DNA of 64,000 nt from Sphingopyxis granuli NBRC 100800 (GCF_001591045.1 NZ_BCUA01000004.1:1-64000); one strand, 5' to 3'. Positions 26,523-35,792 are shown, numbered from the stretch's first letter. Program-made: numbers and translations. Notes: generated by a model from the letters alone, not told the origin.

Positions 26523-27176
26523 CTAAATCTGAAGATTTTTATTTGGCGTAAGCGCCTTACGGGCGAACCATGGATCATCGGTGCGCTCCACCCTTAGCTT
26601 CGCCGCCGGATATTGCGTCACGACGGTCATTGCCTCCTCCGCGTCAGCGCGCAGCCATGTCTCGTGCGCGTCAGGGTGCAAGATCACCGGCATTCGATCG
26701 TGAATGTCCCAAAGTTCTTTGGTCGCATCGACCATTACGCCGGTATATGCGTTGCCCCATTCATCAGTGGGTCGCCAAAGTCCGGCCCATGCTGCAACCG
26801 GCTGGTCTGCAACGCTGATCCAGGTTCGGGTCATCTTACCCGCTTCGCCCTCTGCCTCTGCAAATGACGTGAATGGGATCAGACATCGTTGAGCTGGATC
26901 GGTGAACCACTGGCGCCATATGGTCCATAATTTATCGTCCCGAGCGTTGTTAGTCGCTGTCGGCTTGTTGGGCTTGCCGGTTCGCTTGTTGTTCGAGTGC
27001 CTCGGGAAACCCCAGGTCATCTGCTCGAGCACCCGCTCCCCGTGAACTTCGCGAACGACAATGCCGGGATACTGCGGATAGACGTCGGCGGGCACATTGA
27101 AACCGTAGGTCGCAGGTGTCGCGAAAAGCGAAGCCATTTCCTGCACCGTCGATTTGTTGGTGTAGAGATTGCACAT
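26523..27176 (-). CDS. SRAP/HMCES-type DNA-protein crosslinking protein
   Basis: A 217-residue SOS-response-associated peptidase (YedK/HMCES) family protein. It captures abasic sites in single-stranded DNA by a thiazolidine link through Cys2. Visible: MCNLY start (Cys2), the NNAR motif near residue 78, a Glu in the SFAEAEGE segment and the active His in IHDRMPVIL. It is full-length. Mobile elements often carry copies, probably to protect single-stranded DNA intermediates. It starts a block of short unknown genes. Confidence 0.93.
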   Translation of the reverse strand: MCNLYTNKSTVQEMASLFATPATYGFNVPADVYPQYPGIVVREVHGERVLEQMTWGFPRHSNNKRTGKPNKPTATNNARDDKLWTIWRQWFTDPAQRCLIPFTSFAEAEGEAGKMTRTWISVADQPVAAWAGLWRPTDEWGNAYTGVMVDATKELWDIHDRMPVILHPDAHETWLRADAEEAMTVVTQYPAAKLRVERTDDPWFARKALTPNKNLQI

Positions 27177-27270
27177 GCGAATAGACTGGCGCCGGGTCGA
27201 GGTCTGTCAACTGTTTCGATGTGGGAAGACGACGTAAGTTTCCAAACTTTCGAGTTGCAGCGTGTCGCCT

Positions 27271-27921
27271 TCATGGTTCTGGCAGTTTGAGGTCAAACTC
27301 TGACCGCCACCATTCTCGGTTCTCGGGCGTGTTTGTTCCGCGGCTTCCCGGGCGATCCAAAGTTGGGTTGGATATTATACTGATTGCCCGGCGCAGTCCC
27401 GACAACCACCGAAAGCACTTCTGCAGATCCTCCCATGTGATGGAATGCTTTTCGCCGTTAAGTTCCCAATGCAGTTGGGCTGGCTCCTGCCCATTTTCCG
27501 CCGAGATGCCGACCAGCCCGTGACATAAGCCATTTCGCATATCGAGGGGGCCTTGCAACTGACATCGCACGACCTTGGCCAACGAAGGGCACAGTGAGGT
27601 GCCTGGATGCGCCGCGATCACTGCGCTTTCCCAAGTTCGCACGACGGCTGCAATGCCGTGAGCCCGTGGCGGCAGGGAGCCATGAAAGCGAATGACTTCG
27701 TCGCGCAAAGACTTTTCCAGCCTTGACCATACCAACAGCAGCGATCCCAATGAAGCGCTGATCCTGTCATAGTTCACTTCCAACGTAGTGCGACCTCTGC
27801 TTTCGCCATCGTCGGATCGCCATATTACCCACGCCCTAATGATTGGTAATCTGCGGAAGGCGCCACTTAACTTCGCGGCCGCTGTGTTCCCTATCGGCGG
27901 CGCCTTAGCTGGCGCTTCCAT
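27271..27921 (-). CDS. HEPN-like unknown protein
   Basis: A 216-residue, largely helical protein. It contains an R-x4-H sequence, RNGLCH (129-134), after a long helical region with LVWSRLEKSLRDEVIRF. This pattern is the hallmark of HEPN ribonucleases and HEPN-like scaffolds in defence and toxin systems. No other domain is visible. The start overlaps the same-strand zinc-ribbon gene by 31 bp. HEPN membership is inferred from the motif only. Confidence 0.5.
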   Translation of the reverse strand: MEAPAKAPPIGNTAAAKLSGAFRRLPIIRAWVIWRSDDGESRGRTTLEVNYDRISASLGSLLLVWSRLEKSLRDEVIRFHGSLPPRAHGIAAVVRTWESAVIAAHPGTSLCPSLAKVVRCQLQGPLDMRNGLCHGLVGISAENGQEPAQLHWELNGEKHSITWEDLQKCFRWLSGLRRAISIISNPTLDRPGSRGTNTPENREWWRSEFDLKLPEP

Positions 27922-28202
27922 TCGATGATGTCGGGCATCGGCAACTGCCGCGTATGATCAATGTTCACCAGCTCGAGCGTTGCGAGCGTCCGCTTTCGTT
28001 TCGCAAAATAGCACTGCAGGCACCGCATACGCTTACGCACCTCGGGTAGCCGATCGTTCCAGCCTTTGCGCTCGAACAGATACCAGAGCGCGTGCGGATC
28101 GAAGATGCCAACATTCCCACACTTGCAAGACACCTGGACGGTATGATGCCTGCACGCGACGTCGAAAAGGTCGCTGATGGGGTTCACTAGCTGCCGACTC
28201 AT
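27891..28202 (-). CDS. Small zinc-ribbon protein
   Basis: A 103-residue protein from the ATG at 28202. It has a CKCG knuckle (about residues 26-29) and a CLQC knuckle near 60-63, enough for one zinc ribbon, separated by FDPHALWYLFERKGW. Proteins of this form are common hypothetical genes on alphaproteobacterial mobile elements. It is divergent from the 28268 gene. Confidence 0.65.
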   Translation of the reverse strand: MSRQLVNPISDLFDVACRHHTVQVSCKCGNVGIFDPHALWYLFERKGWNDRLPEVRKRMRCLQCYFAKRKRTLATLELVNIDHTRQLPMPDIIEWKRQLRRRR

Positions 28203-28267
28203 GACTCGACAAAAGAGAACGAAAGAGGAACAATGGGCAAGAGAGATTCGAGTCGGAGTGTGGAAAA

Positions 28268-28642
28268 ATGGATACGATCGACCGCAAATATCGCGGGCTG
28301 GAGATATGGGACGTCGATGACGTTGCACCCGAGATCAGAGACGAAGCGACCGCTGCCGCGTTGGCGGTGCTCGATCTAGAAGGCGTGTCGCCCCTGCAAG
28401 CTCGCGTTGCGCAGTTCACGCTAGAAGCGATGGATGACAAAGGCGTCCTCGATCGCGCTGATCCGTCAGACTTCGGCCTCAATATGGCGCACCTAAATGC
28501 TTGCCGAGAAGCTGAAGGCGCCGCCCGCCGATTGATTGAAAGGCTCGCGCCGAACCGCGCCGAACCCTATCTTATGCTCGGCGTCGCAGAATGGGCGCTA
28601 AGCGAATGGCAGACCCACGATACGGATCCGACCAAGTTATGA
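28268..28642 (+). CDS. Unknown 124-aa protein
   Basis: An acidic, helical, soluble protein with no recognised motif, starting at ATG 28268. It heads a run of five or six short plus-strand genes (28268-29743) joined by 1-4 bp overlaps or gaps. Its stop overlaps the next start as ATGA. Confidence 0.55.
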   Translation: MDTIDRKYRGLEIWDVDDVAPEIRDEATAAALAVLDLEGVSPLQARVAQFTLEAMDDKGVLDRADPSDFGLNMAHLNACREAEGAARRLIERLAPNRAEPYLMLGVAEWALSEWQTHDTDPTKL

Positions 28643-28815
28643 CACCCGGTCACAACGGTAAGCCAGAGGCGGACCGCATCGCCGATTACCTGGAAGGCAA
28701 GGCACAGCGGTTCAAGGATCGCGCAGGCCGAACGGGCGATGTTGATCTACGCACTCGCGCCTCGACCCTGAATGCAGCCGCGTCGGACATTCGCGCGCGG
28801 TTGTTTGACGACTGA
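28639..28815 (+). CDS. Unknown 58-aa protein
   Basis: A small helical protein (PEADRIADYLEGKAQRFKDR) started at ATG 28639, whose ATGA overlaps the preceding stop. An upstream in-frame start at 28591 would lie inside the preceding gene. No family is recognised. Confidence 0.5.
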   Translation: MTPGHNGKPEADRIADYLEGKAQRFKDRAGRTGDVDLRTRASTLNAAASDIRARLFDD

Positions 28816-28816
28816 C

Positions 28817-29098
28817 ATGCACCGTGTTGATCGCGATTATCTCAGCACCTGTATCTATGTAGCCATCAAAACGATGCGTGCCGGGAAGAATGGAAAAGGA
28901 AAACATCCGGTCCCCGAATTGCGGGATGACTGGAATGTGCAGAAGCTGGTCAGCGTCGTGCTGAACCAGGTGGACAACGACAGCACGTTCGTTTGCCGCG
29001 CCGGACCCGACCCCACTGACATCGCATTCGTCCCATCCTACTCGACGAGGAAATTCGGGATCGACGAGCGGTGGCCCGATGGTATCCAACCGCGATGA
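28817..29098 (+). CDS. Unknown 93-aa protein
   Basis: Begins at ATG 28817, one base after the previous stop. It contains TCIYVAIKTMR and LVSVVLNQVDNDSTFVCRAG; no family is recognised. The last bases overlap the start of the SNase-like gene. Confidence 0.5.
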   Translation: MHRVDRDYLSTCIYVAIKTMRAGKNGKGKHPVPELRDDWNVQKLVSVVLNQVDNDSTFVCRAGPDPTDIAFVPSYSTRKFGIDERWPDGIQPR

Positions 29099-29526
29099 TG
29101 TTCACACTCCTGCTTGCCGCTGCCATCGTCCCCGCGGGGCAGGCCTTCGATTGCACCCCAACCGCGGTGTGGGACGGCGATGGACCAATCTGGTGCGCGG
29201 AAGGTCCGCACATACGCCTCTCCGGTATTGCCACTCGCGAGATGGATGGGACATGTCGTCCAGGGCATCCTTGTCCCGCCGCCGATCCCATCGCGGCACG
29301 AGATCATCTTGTCCGCTTGCTCGGCGACCGTGGCGGTGTGCGCCCCACAGGTCACGTCATTGTGGTCGGGCCGGTTATGCGATGCAGGTCAGCTGGTTCG
29401 GCCGGCGGCAATCGCACGGCCGCATTTTGCACTTCGCCCCGATCGGGTGATATTTCCTGCGCGATGGTGCGAGATGGCTATGCTGCGAAATGGGATCGCT
29501 ATTGGAAAGGTCATCGCTGCCAGTGA
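29095..29526 (+). CDS. Secreted SNase-like (thermonuclease-fold) protein
   Basis: A 143-residue protein from ATG 29095 with a signal peptide (MMFTLLLAAAIVPAGQAFDC). The mature part follows the staphylococcal-nuclease fold order: VWDGDGPIW, IRLSGIATREMDGTC, ARDHLVRLLG and MVRDGYAAKWDRYW. The catalytic Arg/Glu/Arg set of true nucleases is not obvious (IRLSGIA with ATREMD is partial), so activity is uncertain. This Cys-rich version is common on sphingomonad mobile elements. Confidence 0.75.
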   Translation: MMFTLLLAAAIVPAGQAFDCTPTAVWDGDGPIWCAEGPHIRLSGIATREMDGTCRPGHPCPAADPIAARDHLVRLLGDRGGVRPTGHVIVVGPVMRCRSAGSAGGNRTAAFCTSPRSGDISCAMVRDGYAAKWDRYWKGHRCQ

Positions 29527-29645
29527 AAGATGATCCGGAGGAGAAATCGCTGGCGTTCGCGATCGAATACTGGATGCTGACGGCATTGGTCGCCGGATCG
29601 TTCGTAGTCGGTATGATATCCGCAGTGAAATATCAGCTCAAATGA
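29523..29645 (+). CDS. Small single-pass membrane protein, 40 aa
   Basis: GTG at 29523 overlaps the preceding stop as GTGA. The peptide has an acidic start (KDDPEEKS) and one hydrophobic helix (MLTALVAGSFVVGMISAV) with a basic tail. It is too short for routine gene calling; the overlap on both sides and the clear membrane helix support it. Confidence 0.5.
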   Translation: MKDDPEEKSLAFAIEYWMLTALVAGSFVVGMISAVKYQLK

Positions 29646-29743
29646 TTGATCTTGAATGCCCGCGTGGGGGATGTAGCGCGGAGTATCGCGATCGCGTCCG
29701 CCCATATCGTATTTGTCGGAGTGATCCGGCACTGACAAGGTAA
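29642..29743 (+). CDS. Candidate 33-aa Cys-containing peptide
   Basis: ATG 29642 overlaps the previous stop as ATGA and the ORF stops 8 bp before mcrB. The peptide has ECPRGGC and a later RIC, enough for a small metal site. The overlap is the main argument; the peptide could be chance. Confidence 0.3.
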   Translation: MIDLECPRGGCSAEYRDRVRPYRICRSDPALTR

Positions 29744-29751
29744 GCTACGCC

Positions 29752-31989
29752 ATGGTTGACACACTGGATCTAAATACAACTTACCAAGCGATCATTTCGG
29801 CGGCAAAGGCACGCAAATTCATAGCCTATGGCGAAATCGCAAAAGCGCAAAGCCTCGATTGGCAAAAGGTGCGCTATGTCATGAATAGTCATCTTGAGAC
29901 TTTGCTGGGAATAGCCGCCGCCAACGATTGGCCCCTACTGACGGCAATTGTGGTGAATCAGGACGGACTTCAATCGGGCAGTATGGTCGACAGCGCGATG
30001 GAAGGGTTCGTTGCGGCGGCGAAGCGAAATGGACGCTCGGTATCTTCGCCTGCTGATTTCGTTCGCGCCGAACAAGAAGCTACATTCGAATGGGCGCAAA
30101 CTGCTCCAGAAAATCTTCCCGACGAAGTCGGTGCCTCATCAGCGCTAAAGGGGGCAGCGGGCCCAAGGTTCGTTCAATATTTCCCACATGTGCTCGATTT
30201 CCTGCGTGCGCATGGCGGCTCAGCGGAGCCGCGCGATGTATATGCTGCGCTGCCCAGTATGACTGAAGTTGGCGAGGACGAACTCACCAACAAGACTAAA
30301 GGCGGGCAATCTAAATTCGAGAACAAGGTCGGCTGGGCGCGGTTTTACCTCGCCAAGGCCGGACTTATTGACGGCAAGGATCGAGGCGTGTGGTCCCTGA
30401 CGCCAGAGGGACGCGAAACCCACCTCGATCACGCGTCTTCTCTTGCTTTGTTCAAAGACGTTCAGTCGCGTTTCAAGGTGAAAGGCGGCAGCGATGTCGA
30501 TGATGATGCACCCGCACCCACGATAATTGATGACACGCTACTTTTCGACGATCCCAACCGCCGATTCTGGTTTGTAGGTGCCGCGTGGGGTGGCAACGAC
30601 GATCAAACTGATCGGTTTGTCGACGAAGGAATCTGGCAGAACGGTTACGACGACAAATTCTCAGAGCACGTGCAGCGGATGCAGGTTGGCGATCGCATCG
30701 CAATCAAGGCGGCATTCACGCAAAAGTATAATCTGCCGTTCGACAACGCTGGGAAGACGGTTTCCTGCATGCGGATCAAGGCTATCGGGACGATCACCGA
30801 AGCTTCAACCGACGCCAAAACCGTGAAGGTTGAATGGCAAAAGCTCGATCCGCCGAGGGAATGGTATTTCTACACTTATCGGGTGACCGTTGTGGAAGCG
30901 AATGCATCAGATGACATGGCGAGGCAACTGATCCAGTTCGCGTTCGGCGATCATCAACAAGACTATGAATTCTGGCTGCGCACGCCTGCTTTCGCCAAGA
31001 AGTATCGCCCCCAAATTGCGTTGGGCCTTGAACCGTTTTTCAGAGACGAACAGGACGAGACTGAGATCGAAAGTGACGAGTCCGCTTTCGAAGGGTATGA
31101 TTTAGACACAATCGTCCAAGAAGGCTGCTTCCTTGACGATCACGAGCTTTCGGATGCGTTCGACCGGTTGAAGGCGAAACGAAACCTCATATTGCAGGGA
31201 CCGCCTGGAACTGGAAAAACGTGGCTGGCGAAGCGGTTGGGATACGCGCTCATCGGAACCAAGGATCGCAAGGTCACGCGAAGGCGCCTGCGTTCAATTC
31301 AGTTTCATCCATCACTGTCTTACGAAGATTTTGTGCGTGGCTGGCGTCCCCATGGGAACGGGAACCTCTCACTGGTCGACGGCTTGTTTCTTGAGGCTGT
31401 CGAAACTGCGCGCGCTGAGCCTGACCGCCCTCTGGTTGTGGTCATCGAAGAAATCAATCGAGGCAACCCAGCGCAGATTTTTGGCGAGATGCTGACGCTG
31501 CTCGAACGGGATAAGAGGCGCGAAGAAGAAGCCATTGAGCTAGCGTATCGTCGAACCGAGGCCGAGCGCGTATTCATTCCGGAAAATCTCTATTTGATCG
31601 GGACGATGAATATCGCTGATCGCTCCTTGGCCCTTGTCGATCTCGCGTTGCGGCGCCGCTTTGCGTTTGTCACGCTCAGCCCAAGACTTAATGATCGATG
31701 GAAAGCCTGGTGCAGCGAGCACGCGCAAATTGACGAAGCGTCCATCGCCCTGATCCAGCAGCTCTTCACCGAGCTGAACGCGGAGATTGCTGGCGACCGG
31801 TCACTCGGTCCGCAATTTCAGATTGGGCACAGCTACGTCACGCCAGCAATATCGGAGGTCGTCAATGATCCGCGGGAATGGCTACGGAAGATTGTGACCA
31901 CCGAAATTGCGCCGCTGCTCGAAGAGTATTGGTATGATAATCCAGACCGCGCTCGGAAATTGACGGGGCGACTGTCAGAAGCGCTGTGA
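29752..31989 (+). CDS. mcrB: McrB-like GTPase of a type IV restriction system
   Basis: A 745-residue protein. An N-terminal region is followed by an Mrr_N-like winged-helix (about 140-225, FPHVLDFLRAHGG to GVWSLTPEGRE). Then comes a probable modified-base reader region (about 265-410, FWFVGAAWGGNDDQTDRF). The AAA+ motor has Walker A GPPGTGKT (483-490), VVVIEEINRG Walker B and the McrB signature MNIADR (619-624). With McrC it cuts DNA carrying modified cytosine or other modifications. mcrC overlaps by one base. Confidence 0.93.
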   Translation: MVDTLDLNTTYQAIISAAKARKFIAYGEIAKAQSLDWQKVRYVMNSHLETLLGIAAANDWPLLTAIVVNQDGLQSGSMVDSAMEGFVAAAKRNGRSVSSPADFVRAEQEATFEWAQTAPENLPDEVGASSALKGAAGPRFVQYFPHVLDFLRAHGGSAEPRDVYAALPSMTEVGEDELTNKTKGGQSKFENKVGWARFYLAKAGLIDGKDRGVWSLTPEGRETHLDHASSLALFKDVQSRFKVKGGSDVDDDAPAPTIIDDTLLFDDPNRRFWFVGAAWGGNDDQTDRFVDEGIWQNGYDDKFSEHVQRMQVGDRIAIKAAFTQKYNLPFDNAGKTVSCMRIKAIGTITEASTDAKTVKVEWQKLDPPREWYFYTYRVTVVEANASDDMARQLIQFAFGDHQQDYEFWLRTPAFAKKYRPQIALGLEPFFRDEQDETEIESDESAFEGYDLDTIVQEGCFLDDHELSDAFDRLKAKRNLILQGPPGTGKTWLAKRLGYALIGTKDRKVTRRRLRSIQFHPSLSYEDFVRGWRPHGNGNLSLVDGLFLEAVETARAEPDRPLVVVIEEINRGNPAQIFGEMLTLLERDKRREEEAIELAYRRTEAERVFIPENLYLIGTMNIADRSLALVDLALRRRFAFVTLSPRLNDRWKAWCSEHAQIDEASIALIQQLFTELNAEIAGDRSLGPQFQIGHSYVTPAISEVVNDPREWLRKIVTTEIAPLLEEYWYDNPDRARKLTGRLSEAL

Positions 31990-33158
31990 TGCTAACCGCG
32001 GAAATCGATAGCCCGGATGAGGAGGCTGACGGTCTGGTCGGCAAGATTCCGATCAAGAACGTCTGGCTTCTGTTTCTATATGCTTCTGGTCTTGCGCAAT
32101 TTCGCGATCGCTTTGATGCAGAGGTCGAGCAGTCTCCCGACCTCAAATCCCTGATCGCGCGCCTCCTCTGCTATGCAGTGGAAAAACGACTTCGCCGAAA
32201 TCTCAGCTTTGGTTATCGAAACCGAAACGAGGTTCTGAAGCGCATCCGAGGTCGCATCGATATTCTACAAACCGTCTCGGGAAATCTCCTCCGGCGCGGT
32301 GAAGTCGCATGCCGGTTTGAAGAACTTACGATTGACACTCCACGCAATCGATTGGTCCGGACAGCTTTGGCGCGTTTGTCATCGATTCTCGATGACTACG
32401 ATCTCGCGCACCAATGCCGAACTTTGGCAAACGATCTCGGGCGCGTAGGTGTTTCTGGCCGCGAGCCCACACGATCGGAGATGGCAGCCGATCAAGTTGC
32501 ACGCCATCAGGGCGATGATCGCCTTATGGTGTCACTTGCGACCGCCGTGTTCGATTTGGTCTTGCCCATGGAAGCGGCCGGCTCGCGCGCGGTGCCAAAG
32601 GCGGAGCGCGAAGAGACAGAATTTCGGAAACTCTTTGAGAAGGCCATCGGCAACTTTTTCGCCGCCGAACTTGATCGTGATGATGGCTGGAGGGTTTATC
32701 CCGGAAAGCATTATAGGTGGCCCGTTCAGGCAGCGTCGCATGGCCTAGCAGAATTCATGCCAATTATGATCACCGACATTATCATTGAGAACGAACGGCA
32801 ACCGCGCCGGATCATTATCGATACCAAATTTGCGAACATTTTGACGGTATCAAACCACAGTGCTGAGCGGTTCAAGACTGGGCACCTCTACCAGCTTTAC
32901 GCCTACCTACGTAGCCAGGAAGAAGACCACGATCCGGGATCATGGGATAGCGAAGGGTGGTTACTTTATCCGTCGATAGGCAAGGATGTCGACGAAGCCG
33001 CGACAATCCAAGGACATCGCGTTCGGTTGGTCACCATCAATCTGTCGCTGCCCAGCAGCGAGATCATCGCCCGTCTCAGAAATCTTCCGCTGCGTAGCGC
33101 GGTATCATACTATCATACGGCGAGGCCGCCGCAAGGAGCGCCCGCTGAACCAATGTAG
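31989..33158 (+). CDS. mcrC: McrC nuclease subunit
   Basis: A 389-residue partner of McrB. The start ATG at 31989 overlaps the mcrB stop (TGATG). N-terminal GKIPIKNVWLLFLYASGL is the family's opening. The C-terminal PD-(D/E)xK nuclease is visible as ITDIIIE followed by IIIDTKF (Asp278, Lys280). Length and order are typical of McrBC operons. Confidence 0.93.
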   Translation: MLTAEIDSPDEEADGLVGKIPIKNVWLLFLYASGLAQFRDRFDAEVEQSPDLKSLIARLLCYAVEKRLRRNLSFGYRNRNEVLKRIRGRIDILQTVSGNLLRRGEVACRFEELTIDTPRNRLVRTALARLSSILDDYDLAHQCRTLANDLGRVGVSGREPTRSEMAADQVARHQGDDRLMVSLATAVFDLVLPMEAAGSRAVPKAEREETEFRKLFEKAIGNFFAAELDRDDGWRVYPGKHYRWPVQAASHGLAEFMPIMITDIIIENERQPRRIIIDTKFANILTVSNHSAERFKTGHLYQLYAYLRSQEEDHDPGSWDSEGWLLYPSIGKDVDEAATIQGHRVRLVTINLSLPSSEIIARLRNLPLRSAVSYYHTARPPQGAPAEPM

Positions 33159-33230
33159 GCGGAATTTTGCCGCGAACCGCGGCCAAGCGACGCAATGAAT
33201 CGTCGATCGGCGCGGCTCAAATTTTTGTTC

Positions 33231-33270
33231 CAATAGTTCGCGAAATATTGTAGGTTAACGTCTCTTAACT
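33231..33270. promoter_or_regulatory. Operator-like palindrome pair, copy 2
   Basis: CAATAGTTCGCGAAATATTG followed by GTTAA-CGTCTC-TTAAC, 57-96 bp upstream of the arsR-type start. It matches the copy at 15006-15045 in 33 of 40 positions. ArsR-family repressors bind short inverted repeats in their own promoters, so this is a likely autoregulatory site. Confidence 0.65.
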
Positions 33271-33326
33271 ACGGAATGCGGACTCCTGCCGCTTGCGGGA
33301 TCTGCGCTTTCGTTTCAGGAGGCGGA

Positions 33327-33620
33327 ATGGAAAAGAAGAGGGCCCGGATGGCGATGAGCGCTTTGAGCCAGGAAACGCGGCTCGCAGTGTTCATGCTGCT
33401 GATTGACGCAGGCGATGCGGGTTTGGCGGCAGGCGCAATCTCGGAAACGACGAAGACATCGCCCACGGCAATGAGCGCGCATCTTGCCATACTGTCCCAA
33501 GCTGGACTGGTTAAATCAAAAAAGGTTGGTCGCAAGGTGATCTACCGGGCACTGCCTCGGATTGCAGATGAACTGGCCGACTTTCTCAGAAATATCACCG
33601 GGTCCGATGCACGCCCCTGA
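33327..33620 (+). CDS. ArsR-family winged-helix regulator
   Basis: A 97-residue regulator starting at ATG 33327 with AGGAGG upstream. The winged helix is clear: SQETRLAVFMLLIDAGDAG, the recognition region TSPTAMSAHLAILSQAGLV and wing KKVGRKVIYRAL. No Cys metal site typical of arsenic sensors is seen. It is placed between mcrBC and hsdMSR and behind the palindrome pair, so it probably controls restriction genes and itself; the 15006 copy points to a further target. Confidence 0.88.
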   Translation: MEKKRARMAMSALSQETRLAVFMLLIDAGDAGLAAGAISETTKTSPTAMSAHLAILSQAGLVKSKKVGRKVIYRALPRIADELADFLRNITGSDARP

Positions 33621-33767
33621 TAATCGGAAATTTTGAATTCGTTCCACGGCTGGCACGCTTTGTTTCTCAGGCAAAGCTAGACCTGGATAATGATCGTGGT
33701 TTGGCTCGATTCTGCGAGCATCCTATAAGGAAATATTCCGCTTCCGCGGAACGATTGGAGAGTATGA

Positions 33768-35792
33768 GTGGCAACGCAATTGACTGGTCAAAGCACTACG
33801 CTAGCTTCCTTTATCTGGAAGAACGCGGACGATCTCTGGGGCGACTTCAAGCATACCGATTTCGGCAAGATCATTCTTCCTTTCACCCTGCTGCGCCGCC
33901 TGGAGTGCGTGCTGGAGCCGACGCGCGAAGCAGCGCAGGAAATCTGCGCTAATCTGGCAGGTGAGGACATCGACCTCGGCATCATCTTGCGCCAGACTAC
34001 CGGATTCCCGTTTTACAATACCTCGAACTACACGCTGGGGACTCTCGGAGCGACGCGGACGCGCCAGAATCTCGAGGACTACATCTCCAAGTTCAGTGAC
34101 AACGCGCGCGTGATCTTCGAGCAGTTCGACTTTGCGAACACCATCGCCCGCATGGATAAGCAAGGCGTCCTCTATCGTATCTGCCAGAACTTTGCGGACA
34201 CCGACCTGCACCCAGATGCCGTGCCCGAGCGCGTTATGAGCAACATCTACGAGGATCTCATCCGTCGGTTCGGCGCTGAAGTGAATGAGGCGGCCGAGGA
34301 CTTCATGACGCCCCGCGACGTCGTTCATCTCGCCATTGAGCTGTTGCTTGATCAGGACGACGAATTGTTCGTCAACAACCCTGGCCTCATTCGCACGCTC
34401 TACGACCCGACTTGCGGCACGGGCGGTTTCCTGTCGGACGGCATGGAGCACGTTCAGAGCCTGCGGGATCGCTACAACATCGCGCCAGTCGTCGTGCCGC
34501 ATGGCCAAGAGCTTGAGCCCGAGACGCATGCTGTCTGCCTTGCCGGCATGCTCCTCAAGACACTGGAATCCGATCCTGGCCGCGATCTCTCGCAGAACAT
34601 CAAGCTCGGCAGCACGCTGTCCAACGACCAATATTCGGATGAACGGTTCCACTACTGCATTTCGAACCCGCCATTCGGAAAAAAGTGGGACAAGGACCAG
34701 ACTGCTGTCTTGCGCGAGCACAGCGAGAAGAAGTTCGAAGGGCGCTTCGGTCCCAAGCTGCCTCGCGTTAGCGACGGCTCGATGCTGTTCCTGCTGCACC
34801 TAGTCAGCAAGCTCGAAACGCCGGAGCGGGGCGGTGGCCGCGCTGCCATCGTGCTTTCGGGATCGCCGCTGTTCAACGGCAACGCTGGTCAGGGCGAATC
34901 TGAGATCCGGCGTCACCTTCTGGAGAACGATTATGTCGAGGCGATCATCGCTTTGCCAACCGAGATTTTCTTTCGCACCGGCATAGGAACTTACATCTGG
35001 CTGCTGTCGAACAAAAAGCCGGGAACGCGCCAGGGCAAGGTGCAGTTGATCGATGCCACCAGGCTCTACACGCCCATGCGCAAGAGCGAGGGCAACAAGA
35101 AGCGCGCCATCAGCCCCGACCAGACCCGCCAGATCGTCGCCAGCTACTCAGCCTTCGAACCGACCAAAACTTCGAAAATATTCGACTACGAGGAGTTCGG
35201 ATACCGTCGGGTCAAGGTATTGCGCCCGCTGCGCATGAAAATCTTGATCACCGAGAAGAGCTTCGAACAGCTCGAGGCGGACTCGGCGTGGAACAAGCTT
35301 GCCGACGAGCAGAAGGAAGCCTGGACCTCGACCCTGATCGCCCATGCGGGCCGCGAGCAGGCCTATGACTGGCTGGAGCCGTTCGCCAAAGCTGCCGCCA
35401 AAAAGAACAAGGCGCTCGGCAAGGTGGGCAAGCCGCTGATCAAGGCGTTTGTCGGCGCCTTCGGCGTGCGCGATGCGGAAGCGGATCTCGTTGTCGACAG
35501 TAATGGCGATGTGGTGGCCGACGATACTCTGACGGACTTCGAGAACGTGCCGCTTGGTATGACGATTGAGGACTTTATGGCGAGCGAGGTGCTGCCTTGG
35601 GCCGGTGACGCCTACGTTGATCGTAGCTATCGGGATGAGCAGGACAAAGGCATCGGCGTGGTAGGCTACGAGATCAATTTCAACCGCTATTTCTACGAGT
35701 ATCAGCCGCCCCGCGACCTCGAAGCGATCGATGCTGATCTAAAGGCTGTCGAGGCGGATATCGCGTCAGTGCTAGCGGAGGTGACAGAATGA
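33768..35792 (+). CDS. hsdM: Type I restriction-modification methylase subunit
   Basis: A 674-residue N6-adenine methyltransferase subunit. I chose GTG 33768 with GGAG upstream. The N-terminal helical domain (TLASFIWKNADDLWGDF) is followed by SAM motif DPTCGTGGFL (213-222) and catalytic NPPF (300-303). A roughly 200-residue C-terminal extension makes it longer than classical HsdM (about 520) but like other long forms. The hsdS start overlaps its stop by 4 bp. Confidence 0.96.
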   Translation: MATQLTGQSTTLASFIWKNADDLWGDFKHTDFGKIILPFTLLRRLECVLEPTREAAQEICANLAGEDIDLGIILRQTTGFPFYNTSNYTLGTLGATRTRQNLEDYISKFSDNARVIFEQFDFANTIARMDKQGVLYRICQNFADTDLHPDAVPERVMSNIYEDLIRRFGAEVNEAAEDFMTPRDVVHLAIELLLDQDDELFVNNPGLIRTLYDPTCGTGGFLSDGMEHVQSLRDRYNIAPVVVPHGQELEPETHAVCLAGMLLKTLESDPGRDLSQNIKLGSTLSNDQYSDERFHYCISNPPFGKKWDKDQTAVLREHSEKKFEGRFGPKLPRVSDGSMLFLLHLVSKLETPERGGGRAAIVLSGSPLFNGNAGQGESEIRRHLLENDYVEAIIALPTEIFFRTGIGTYIWLLSNKKPGTRQGKVQLIDATRLYTPMRKSEGNKKRAISPDQTRQIVASYSAFEPTKTSKIFDYEEFGYRRVKVLRPLRMKILITEKSFEQLEADSAWNKLADEQKEAWTSTLIAHAGREQAYDWLEPFAKAAAKKNKALGKVGKPLIKAFVGAFGVRDAEADLVVDSNGDVVADDTLTDFENVPLGMTIEDFMASEVLPWAGDAYVDRSYRDEQDKGIGVVGYEINFNRYFYEYQPPRDLEAIDADLKAVEADIASVLAEVTE

